From Lentimicrobiaceae bacterium (lineage in GTDB: Bacteria; Bacteroidota; Bacteroidia; Bacteroidales; JAGONC01): a DNA stretch of 7,539 nt. Under the pieces are notes generated by a model. That model searched no databases. It saw only the letters and a list, made by a program, of their open reading frames with translations, and was not told where the DNA came from. Shown in pieces: positions 1 through 6,456 of this stretch (position 1 is the first letter of the stretch; every line of letters begins with the position of its first letter). The position numbers were made by a program, and so were the translations under genes. Location of the stretch: the NCBI GenBank assembly GCA_030621075.1, contig JAUXII010000033.1, positions 1 through 7,539 on the forward strand, in the 5' to 3' direction.

Positions 1-933
1 CATCATAACCATAGTAAAAATGGAGGATATGAATGTGGCAAAAACCAGGATAGTAGTCAGCTCAGCATCGCAACCATACCTTTTCGCAAAAACTGCCGAT
101 AGTGCCGCTGTGGGCATGGCAGATTCCAGTACAACAATTTGACGCCACAATTCAGGAAAGTCCAAAATATTTGCCTGGTAAGAAGAAAGAAGCGGTTGAA
201 TAAATAATTTAATAATACATGCCAAAAGAACGATAGGAATAGCTTTTCTCATGTCCTTAAAATGCATCATAATACCTATGGTTAGTGTTACAAGCAGTGT
301 GTTGGCCGTGCTGACAATTCCCAGGGCCCTGTAAAAACCAGCCACAATAACATTATCCATGGGTAATTTAATAAAAGAGGCAAGTATTCCTGCTATCAAC
401 GAGAAAAATATAGGTGAACGAAAAAACTTTAGTGCTTCGGCCATTTTTTCCTTTGAACTGGCCTGGTGGGTGCCGAATTGAATAGCTATCAAAACACCAA
501 AAGTAAAAATCACAGTTGCTACCCCCAGTTCGCTCACAATAGCAGCATCCGATAATGCTTCCGTATTGTGAAAATATATTTCTTTTACCACCGCATAACC
601 CAAAAAACCTGAACTGGTAAACGTTGAAGCAAGGATAAGTGCTCCTTTCCGGGGCCTCGAAAGTTTCAACAACGAGCCAACACCCCATGCCAGCAATGCA
701 CACACCAGTTGTGAAACGATCATTACCGCAGCCAGCAGTAATTTACTCGTATCAAAGTCACTGGTTGATAAAGCATGAAAAATCAGGGCCGGCAAAGTGT
801 ATTGTGTGATCATCCTGGCAAATAATCCGCCGTCTTCTTCTTTCAGCACGCCTAATTTTCTGAAGCCCATGCCACCCAAAATCAGAATAACTATTATGCT
901 GATTGATTGTATCGCTGCCTGATCAAAATTCAT
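1..933 (-). CDS. AEC-family (auxin efflux carrier-like) membrane transporter, partial at 3' end
   Basis: The reverse strand reads as one open frame of 311 codons from the ATG at 933 to the left edge, with no stop reached. The protein is strongly hydrophobic with about 8-10 membrane segments, beginning with a segment in residues 8-22 (SISIIVILILGG). Later segments include one with TSSGFLGYAVV and a helix carrying ESAMPTAALSAVFA, which resembles the conserved helix of the AEC/Mem_trans family. AEC proteins usually have 300-320 residues, so probably only a few C-terminal residues are missing. Known members are secondary carriers of organic anions or auxin-like compounds in the cytoplasmic membrane; the substrate here cannot be predicted. 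It is divergent from the selenocysteine cluster and probably functionally unrelated. The chosen start places the first membrane helix right after a short N-terminus; no Shine-Dalgarno is seen, as is usual in this phylum. Confidence 0.88.
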   Translation of the reverse strand, partial: MNFDQAAIQSISIIVILILGGMGFRKLGVLKEEDGGLFARMITQYTLPALIFHALSTSDFDTSKLLLAAVMIVSQLVCALLAWGVGSLLKLSRPRKGALILASTFTSSGFLGYAVVKEIYFHNTEALSDAAIVSELGVATVIFTFGVLIAIQFGTHQASSKEKMAEALKFFRSPIFFSLIAGILASFIKLPMDNVIVAGFYRALGIVSTANTLLVTLTIGIMMHFKDMRKAIPIVLLACIIKLFIQPLLSSYQANILDFPELWRQIVVLESAMPTAALSAVFAKRYGCDAELTTILVFATFISSIFTMVMM

Positions 934-956
934 TTGGCTAATGTTTTGATTTTATA

Positions 957-964
957 CAAATATA
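957..964 (-). promoter_or_regulatory. Candidate -7 promoter box for the AEC transporter
   Basis: Read on the minus strand these bases are TATATTTG, a full match to the Bacteroidota sigma-factor -7 consensus TAnnTTTG, 23 bases upstream of the ATG at 933. No clear TTTG -33 element is visible at the expected distance, so this is a candidate only. Confidence 0.4.
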
Positions 965-1057
965 GTAACTTTTTTGATTCTGTGAATTAACCTGAATTGG
1001 GGAAAGATGCTTCTTTTCTCCAACCATTCTACCTAAATAATGGCTGATTGAACAAAT

Positions 1058-1107
1058 TTTGTATTTTTGTATTTATATATATGAATTTGCCTTGAAACGC
1101 CAGGCAA
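1058..1107 (+). promoter_or_regulatory. Candidate promoter of the selenocysteine cluster, with an overlapping inverted repeat
   Basis: TTTG at 1058-1061 is followed after 20 bases by TGAATTTG at 1082-1089. This matches the Bacteroidota -33/-7 layout (TTTG, about 20 bp, TAnnTTTG) with one mismatch. An alternative -7 box, TATTTTTG at 1062-1069, matches fully but lacks a -33 partner. Transcription from the first would start near 1096 and leave a leader of about 80 nt. A perfect 6-bp inverted repeat, TTGCCT at 1087-1092 and AGGCAA at 1102-1107, spans the end of the -7 box and the predicted start, a position where an operator could act. The second arm could also pair with TTGCT at 1112-1116. The rest of 1108-1176 shows nothing distinct. 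No Shine-Dalgarno precedes the ATG at 1177. Confidence 0.35.
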
Positions 1108-1176
1108 CCTATTGCTGCTTGCAGGATATGTTTAAATGTAAATAATAACATAACAATGTCTAATTAAATACATATT

Positions 1177-2973
1177 ATGAGGAAACTACTGATCTTATTG
1201 GTGGTGGTTTTGCTTTTTAAGCCTCCACTAGTAGCCCAAACACCCGTCTGGGAGGAAAATTTTCTGGAAACGCCTCCAGGGTGGGCTCTTGATGACAACT
1301 GGAGCCTTACCACCGGAAGACTGGTTTTTGACTGGACACCGGTGATACTAAATTATGACCTGTCGGCAATTTCACCTGTTATTTCATTGCCGGAAAACGT
1401 TGAGGAATTAATAATATCCCAATATCTCTTAATGTATATGTGGAGTGTTACAACTGAACAGTGTGAGATTTCAATTATTGTTGAAGAAGAAGAGAATGTT
1501 GTTTGGACTTATGAATGTATACATGGAGATTGGGGATCGCCTGGTGGGAGTGATATCTTATTCTCACTGTCTGATTATGGCGGGCAAGACATTCAAATAA
1601 AATTCAGAACATGGGGCCCCACCACAGATGCATGGTATAATTGGGATGTTTACAACCTGGCAATAATGGCTTACCTTAATAATGATCTGGCTGCTAAGCA
1701 AGTATCTGGCCCAAACAACATCGATATTGGTCAGCCCGGAAATTGGGAGGTAAAGGTGAAAAATTTAGGACAATTGCCCCAATCTGATTTTACCGTTAAA
1801 CTTTTCAGTCATAAATCAGGTGAAGAAATCGGAAGCGTGAATTCGTCCGAAACGCTGAACCCGGGAGAATCTGCTGATTTTAATTTTAACTGGACATCTG
1901 ACGAACCTCACAACACATGCCTGTATGGCGTAGTTCTTCTTGAAGGAGATGAATTTGAAAACAATAATTATTCGAAAAGTTATTTTGTAAGGATCGAACC
2001 TGATCTTGAATATAACATTCTGGTTTGGAATAATGACAATGGTAATTCAACAGTCTATAATATCGAAACCGGGGAATATGAAGAGTGTCACATAGGGCTG
2101 ATAAGTTCACTCAGTAAAGCCGGCATTTCATATAACATGGTATCGTATCTCCCAAATGACCTGTCGCTGTATGATATTGTATTAAGCACTATGGGATGCT
2201 ACTGTTTAAGCTGAGGCCTTACCCCTCCTGGCTCTGTAAATGCAACAGAACAGGCAAAGCTCATAAATTACCTCGAACAGGGTGGTAATTTATACATTGA
2301 AAGTGTTAACCTTGGATTAAACCTAACTGGTACAGAATTAATAGACTATCTTGGAATTAATTTTTTAAATGATGGTGGTGAATATGAAGTAGATGAGTTA
2401 ATCGGAAATGTAGAAAATTTTATGGCTAATGTGAATTATTTGTATGCCGGAGGAAATGACCCTCACTATAGTGTGGATAAATTATCGGCTAATGATGCTG
2501 ACATTTTGTATTGTTCCACATTGGGAACAGGCAGGGTGTTTTCCAAAACCGGGGATAATTATAAAGTTGTATCTTCTTCCACGGTATTGGGAGCTATGAA
2601 CAATGGAAACACGTTAAATATTAAACCTTATTATTTAAGTGAGATCATTAACTATTTCCTGGATGTGCTGTATGTTTCAGTTGAAGAATACACCGTACGA
2701 TCAATTTTGAGCCATAATTACCCAAATCCGTTTAATGATATTACCAATATTGAATTTACAACTTTAGAATCAGGAAAAGTACATGTGGAGATCTTTGACC
2801 TGAAGGGTCAAATGGTGAAAAAATTAATTGATAAACAACTTTCGCCGGGTACCTATTCAACTACATGGAACGGAACCAATGAAAATGGCGATTTGGTTAA
2901 TAACGGATTCTATTTTTATACGTTGACCGTTGGTGCTGTTACACTATCTGAAAAAATGATTCTGCTCAGATAG
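1177..2973 (+). CDS. Secreted T9SS selenoprotein with adhesin-like, CARDB-like and GATase-like domains (Sec at residue 346, TGA 2212-2214)
   Basis: This is one frame of 598 residues if the TGA at 2212-2214 is read as selenocysteine; it ends at TAG 2971-2973. Residues 1-20 are a signal peptide (MRKLLILLVVVLL..., cleavage likely VA|QTP). Residues about 22-165 resemble choice-of-anchor J/cleaved-adhesin jelly-roll domains. Residues about 167-275 look like a CARDB-type Ig domain. Residues about 278-495 form an alpha/beta domain resembling the glutamine-amidotransferase/ThuA-like fold (YDIVLSTMG strand, then helix and LEQGGNLYIES strand). Sec346 sits right after the YDIVLSTMG strand in CYCLSU, with Cys341 and Cys343. 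Residues about 505-598 are a T9SS type A sorting domain (YPNPFN at 515-520, IFDLKGQMV, NGFYFYTL, final KMILLR). The 69 codons after the TGA are open and continue the fold without a new start. It is therefore predicted to be exported by Sec, then T9SS, to the cell surface. The catalytic role is unknown. It is first in the cluster and its stop overlaps selC. The alternative is a nonsense-mutated pseudogene. Confidence 0.85.
2212..2214 (+). other. Recoded UGA: selenocysteine codon
   Basis: The in-frame TGA lies in the context CYCLS-TGA-GLTPP. Selenocysteine rather than termination is supported by five points: the same frame stays open for another 252 sense codons, those codons encode the rest of a recognisable fold plus an intact C-terminal sorting domain, a Cys lies three residues before (CxxU), a hairpin follows, and tRNA-Sec, selA and selB lie immediately downstream. 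TGA terminates selA (4502-4504) and selB (6454-6456), so general TGA reassignment is excluded. Confidence 0.85.
2227..2254 (+). promoter_or_regulatory. Candidate bacterial SECIS hairpin after the Sec codon
   Basis: Inside the reading frame, CCTG (2227-2230) pairs with CAGG (2251-2254) and TCTGT (2233-2237) pairs with ACAGA (2245-2249). An internal loop of GC (2231-2232) opposite A (2250) separates the two helices, and the apical loop is AAATGCA (2238-2244). The stem starts 12 nt after the UGA and the apical loop lies 23 nt after it, within the spacing known for bacterial SECIS elements, which SelB binds to deliver Sec-tRNA. One departure is that bacterial SECIS loops usually have a G in the first two loop positions. 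Here that G (2236) is in the loop only if the top two pairs open. The structure was read by eye with no folding energy calculated. Confidence 0.65.
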
Positions 2974-3063
2974 AGAGGACGGATCTGGTGTTCCATCTGG
3001 TCTTCAAAACCAGAAGCAGACGGATAAAACCGGCTGTGGCAGGTTCGATTCCTGCCCTCTCTG
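2972..3063 (+). tRNA. selC: tRNA-Sec, anticodon UCA
   Basis: The acceptor stem is AGAGAGG (2972-2978) with CCTCTCT (3056-3062). The D arm is GGATC (2981-2985)/GTTCC (2990-2994) with loop TGGT and one U·U mismatch. The anticodon stem CTGGT (2997-3001)/ACCAG (3009-3013) encloses loop CTTCAAA with anticodon TCA at 3004-3006, nearly the same anticodon arm as E. coli selC. A long variable arm follows, with GCAG (3016-3019)/CTGT (3034-3037) and CGG (3021-3023)/CCG (3030-3032). The T arm is GCAGG (3039-3043), TTCGATT, CCTGC (3051-3055). It delivers Sec at UGA after charging with serine and conversion by SelA. G3063 would be discriminator G73. The next bases are CAA, so the CCA end must be added by enzyme. 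The acceptor has 7 Watson-Crick pairs; the 8 typical of bacterial tRNA-Sec require a terminal U2971·G3063 wobble. The 5' end overlaps the preceding stop codon. Confidence 0.95.
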
Positions 3064-3085
3064 CAATTACATCAAATCCGCCTCT

Positions 3086-4504
3086 ATGAAACAAAAAACA
3101 GACGACTATAAAAATCTTCCCGGGGTTGATAACCTTCTAAACACTCCCGAAATTAAAGCTATGGTTGTGGAACACGGTTCCGGGTTGGTTAAATATGCCA
3201 TTAACCAGGTCCTTGGATTTCATAGAAAACAAATTGCCGCAAAAGGTGTTGCCTCTCCCCTGACAGCAATTATTGAACAAATCAAACTTGAAATAAATCC
3301 ATTAAAAGAAAAAAACCTGCGCCCGGTAATCAATGCCACCGGGGTTATCATTCATACTAACCTGGGGCGTGCACCTTTCGGAAAAGAGACCCTTGAGGAC
3401 GTTTTGCAAACCCTATCCGGTTATAATAACCTGGAGTTTGATCTTGTTAATGCCACCAGGGGGACAAGGTACTCCCACATCTCTGAGTTACTCAAATATT
3501 TAACCGGCGCCGAGGCTGTTTTAATTGTAAACAATAATGCTGCAGCCGTTATGCTTTCACTAAGAACATTTGCAAAAAACAGAGAGGTTGTTGTCTCAAG
3601 AGGTGAACTTATCGAAATTGGGGGTTCCTTTCGCCTGCCTGAGATTTTAGAAGCTTCTGATTGTATAATGAAAGAAGTTGGAACCACCAATAAAACAAAC
3701 GAACATGATTATCAAAATGCCATTAATGAGCATACAGCAATATTGCTGAAAGTCCATAAATCAAATTATGTAATTAAAGGATTTACCCACGAAGTAAAAC
3801 TATCAGCCCTTGTTAATATCGGCAAGAAAAATGATGTCCCGGTAATCTATGATATGGGCTCGGGTTTATTAAAAAAGGCATCTGTTGAATTCTTACATGA
3901 TGAACCGGATGTAAAACAAACACTGGCAACCGGAGTTGACCTGGTTTGTTTCAGTGGGGACAAACTACTTGGCGGGCCACAGGCAGGAATCATTGCAGGT
4001 AAAAAAGAGATGATTGCCCGCTTAAAAAAGGAACCAATGCTTCGCGCGTTAAGGGTGGGCAAAACAACATTGGCACTGCTCGAATCAGCTTGCTTGAATT
4101 ATTTAGATGAAGATCAGCTTCTTAAAAAAAACCGGGTTTTTCGTATGCTCAATAAAACACCGGGGGAGCTTAAGGAAAAAGCAATGCTGCTACAAAAGGA
4201 ACTTAAAAAACGTAACATTGAGTCAACAGTAGTTACAAGCAAAGGACATTGCGGTGGCGGGGCCTTACCTGAAAAAGAAATCGATACCTGGGCGGTCTTG
4301 ATTGAAAAAAAAGATGTAACAGGAAAAAAGAAATCTGAATTCTCTGAAAAAATGTTTCATGCCCTGCTGAATCATGACCGTCCTGTGCTGGGAATACTGA
4401 AAAAGGGAATGCTCTATTTTGATCTGCTCACCATCACATCCAGTGAGATTCCGGATGTGGCGAATACCATACATGATGTTTATAAAAAAACAACCTCGTT
4501 ATGA
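3086..4504 (+). CDS. selA: L-seryl-tRNA(Sec) selenium transferase (selenocysteine synthase)
   Basis: This is a full-length SelA of 472 residues (E. coli SelA has 463). SelA is a cytoplasmic PLP enzyme, a decameric ring in studied bacteria, that converts seryl-tRNA(Sec) to selenocysteinyl-tRNA(Sec) using selenophosphate. The N-terminal tRNA-binding region carries LPGVDNLLNTPEI (residues 11-23). The hallmark INATGVIIHTNLGRAPF lies at residues 82-98. SRGELIEIGGSFRLPEI and KEVGTTNKT follow in the PLP-binding core. The PLP lysine is expected at Lys293 in SGDKLLGGPQAG. No key motif appears missing. The start at 3086 lies about 20 nt after the tRNA-Sec gene, and the N-terminus is the expected length. 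There is no room for a terminator between, so it is probably co-transcribed with selC. The stop overlaps the selB start by four bases (ATGA), which suggests translational coupling. The required selenophosphate source, SelD, is not in this window. Confidence 0.97.
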   Translation: MKQKTDDYKNLPGVDNLLNTPEIKAMVVEHGSGLVKYAINQVLGFHRKQIAAKGVASPLTAIIEQIKLEINPLKEKNLRPVINATGVIIHTNLGRAPFGKETLEDVLQTLSGYNNLEFDLVNATRGTRYSHISELLKYLTGAEAVLIVNNNAAAVMLSLRTFAKNREVVVSRGELIEIGGSFRLPEILEASDCIMKEVGTTNKTNEHDYQNAINEHTAILLKVHKSNYVIKGFTHEVKLSALVNIGKKNDVPVIYDMGSGLLKKASVEFLHDEPDVKQTLATGVDLVCFSGDKLLGGPQAGIIAGKKEMIARLKKEPMLRALRVGKTTLALLESACLNYLDEDQLLKKNRVFRMLNKTPGELKEKAMLLQKELKKRNIESTVVTSKGHCGGGALPEKEIDTWAVLIEKKDVTGKKKSEFSEKMFHALLNHDRPVLGILKKGMLYFDLLTITSSEIPDVANTIHDVYKKTTSL

Positions 4505-6456
4505 AGCACCTGATCATGGGGACTGCCGGCCATGTTGATCATGGCAAAACCGCTTTGATCAAGGCTCTTACAGGAATTGACTGCGATACCCATAAACAAG
4601 AAAAGGAAAGAGGAATCACCATTAACCTCGGGTTTTCTCACCTGGATCTTCCTTCAGGAACATCGATCGGGATAATTGATGTTCCTGGCCATAAAAATTT
4701 GGTTAAAACAATGGTTGCCGGGGCTTTTGGAATTGATTTTGTTCTCCTTGTTATCGCTGCCGACAGCGGAATCATGCCACAAACCATTGAGCATCTCAAT
4801 ATCATTGAAATGCTGGGAGTAAAAAAGGGCATTATTGCATTAACCAAAATTGATCTTGTTGATGAAGAAACCCTGGAACTGGCCGAACTTGAAATTATTG
4901 AATACCTGGAAGGTACTTCTCTGGAAAATGCTCCGATTGTTAGCGTCTCCGCGGTAACCGGTCAGGGGTTGGGCGAATTAATTGAACATATCACTTCTAT
5001 TATTCCTGAAATTCCTGAAAAAGAAAAAGGAGATTTCTTCAGAATGTATATCGACAGAATTTTTAACATCACAGGGATTGGATATGTTGTTACCGGGTCG
5101 GTAATGAATGGCGAAGCAGAAACAGGGCAGGAGTTATTCTTACTCCCCGGAACCAGGAAAAAAACGAAAATAAAAAGTATTGAACGACATGGCGAACAAG
5201 TCAAAAAAATCTTTTGTGGCGACAGGGCTGCGATAAATTTATACGGGCTTAAAATCGATGATTTTAAACGGGGGATGGTATTGTCTGACATACATATTAA
5301 CGAAACCAGGGTTGTCGATGCTCTATTATCTTTATTCGATATTTCTGCTCAACTGGGAATGTGGTCAACTGTTATTTTTCACTCGGGAACCATTGAATGC
5401 ATGGCTAAAATTCATCTTCTTGACAAAAGAGATTTAAAACCCAAAAACAAAGCTATTGTACAAATACATCTTGACAAACCCGCCATTCTACAAAAAAAAG
5501 ATAAATTCATTATTAGAAATACATCAAATGACCTGACTTTAGGAGGGGGTGTCATTTTTGATACTTCTCCACTTCATCATAAAAGAAGGACTCCCAAACT
5601 TATTGAGAGCCTGAATGAGGTTATTACAGCGACATTATACAGCCTTTCTCTTTTTGAGATGGCAAAAAACGAACTAAAAAGAAAAATGAAACCGCTTTTG
5701 TCTGATGATCTGGCAAAAAAAATTAATGCTGATGAAAAAGAAATAATCCGTGAATTTAAGGAAAATAGAGGTAACGGCGTTCAACTATATTATATTGATG
5801 GAAAGTATATTTTTATTTATGCCCAAACTGACAAAGAAAATTATGATAAAATCATAGACTATTTGACACAATGGCATCAAAAAAATCCCTTGCTGGAAAA
5901 AGGATTCGATGTTAATGAATTTGCGGGAAAGATGGGGTATTCTTCCGATAATACAGGGAAACGATATTTAAAAGGGTTGTTACAAAGAATGAATAAAGAC
6001 AAAGTGATTGAGCGAACTGAAAGTACCTGGAGGTTAATGGGCCATTCGGTTAAACCCGACCCAAAAACCCTAAAACAACTTAGTTGGTTAGAAGGGGAAT
6101 TAAAAAATTACCAAATGCAGAAACCCGTCATGGCCGAAATAGAATCATCGGCCCAATCAAACAAGATAACGAAAGACCGCCTAAAGATGCTATTAACCTT
6201 TCTGGCCAAAACCAACAAGGTATATTCCCATAATAATGACTATATTCATTCGTCTATTGTTGATAAATGCAGAAAAACACTACTTCATGAATTAGAAAAC
6301 AAAGAGCAGGGTATTAATGAAAAAGAATTCCGCTTGCTCATTAACGGAACAAAAAAAATATGCCGGTTGTTATTGGATATTTATGAAAAAGAAAATATAG
6401 TTGTTAAAAAATCATTTTTTATTCACATAACAGAGAAAGGAAAAAATTTGCTATGA
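4501..6456 (+). CDS. selB: Selenocysteine-specific translation elongation factor
   Basis: This is a full-length SelB of 651 residues (E. coli SelB has 614). SelB is an EF-Tu-like GTPase that carries Sec-tRNA(Sec) to the ribosome and binds the mRNA SECIS hairpin. The GTPase motifs are intact: G1 GHVDHGKT (residues 10-17), G2 RGIT (37-40), G3 DVPGHKNL (60-67), G4 TKID (115-118) and a G5-like VSA (149-151). Beta-barrel domains II and III follow at about 170-360, including FNITGIGYVVTGSV and the FIIRNTSNDLTLGGGVIFD segment typical of SelB. The last roughly 270 residues are rich in Lys and Glu and match the C-terminal winged-helix array that recognises SECIS RNA. Its specificity should fit the hairpin at 2227-2254. 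The ATG overlaps the selA stop, and its own TGA overlaps the next ATG, so it sits mid-operon. Confidence 0.97.
   Translation: MKHLIMGTAGHVDHGKTALIKALTGIDCDTHKQEKERGITINLGFSHLDLPSGTSIGIIDVPGHKNLVKTMVAGAFGIDFVLLVIAADSGIMPQTIEHLNIIEMLGVKKGIIALTKIDLVDEETLELAELEIIEYLEGTSLENAPIVSVSAVTGQGLGELIEHITSIIPEIPEKEKGDFFRMYIDRIFNITGIGYVVTGSVMNGEAETGQELFLLPGTRKKTKIKSIERHGEQVKKIFCGDRAAINLYGLKIDDFKRGMVLSDIHINETRVVDALLSLFDISAQLGMWSTVIFHSGTIECMAKIHLLDKRDLKPKNKAIVQIHLDKPAILQKKDKFIIRNTSNDLTLGGGVIFDTSPLHHKRRTPKLIESLNEVITATLYSLSLFEMAKNELKRKMKPLLSDDLAKKINADEKEIIREFKENRGNGVQLYYIDGKYIFIYAQTDKENYDKIIDYLTQWHQKNPLLEKGFDVNEFAGKMGYSSDNTGKRYLKGLLQRMNKDKVIERTESTWRLMGHSVKPDPKTLKQLSWLEGELKNYQMQKPVMAEIESSAQSNKITKDRLKMLLTFLAKTNKVYSHNNDYIHSSIVDKCRKTLLHELENKEQGINEKEFRLLINGTKKICRLLLDIYEKENIVVKKSFFIHITEKGKNLL

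Noticed and set aside
368..703. A 111-codon open frame on the minus strand inside the AEC gene
   Set aside because: It is an alternative frame of the transporter gene; the main frame encodes a coherent family protein across the whole region.
2212..2214. General TGA reassignment (for example to Trp or Gly) as the reason for read-through
   Set aside because: selA and selB both end at TGA in the expected places, Trp is encoded by TGG, and a UCA-anticodon tRNA with a long Sec-type variable arm is present.
2212..2214. Simple nonsense mutation (pseudogene) or sequencing error
   Set aside because: It cannot be fully excluded from one sequence, but the Cys-rich context, following hairpin, intact downstream half and adjacent sel genes make Sec much more likely.
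2422..2973. A separate 183-residue gene starting at ATG 2422
   Set aside because: It is in the same frame as the upstream open region, has no signal peptide despite ending in a T9SS sorting domain, and begins mid-domain. The 69 codons before it are open back to the TGA, so it is the C-terminal part of the selenoprotein.
2960..3085. A terminator or separate transcription unit between the first gene and selA
   Set aside because: All the space is taken by the tRNA gene and a 22-base spacer; the strong pairing there is the tRNA acceptor, variable and T arms.
4962..5291. A 109-codon minus-strand open frame inside selB
   Set aside because: It is antisense to well-conserved SelB domain II sequence and has no features of a real protein.
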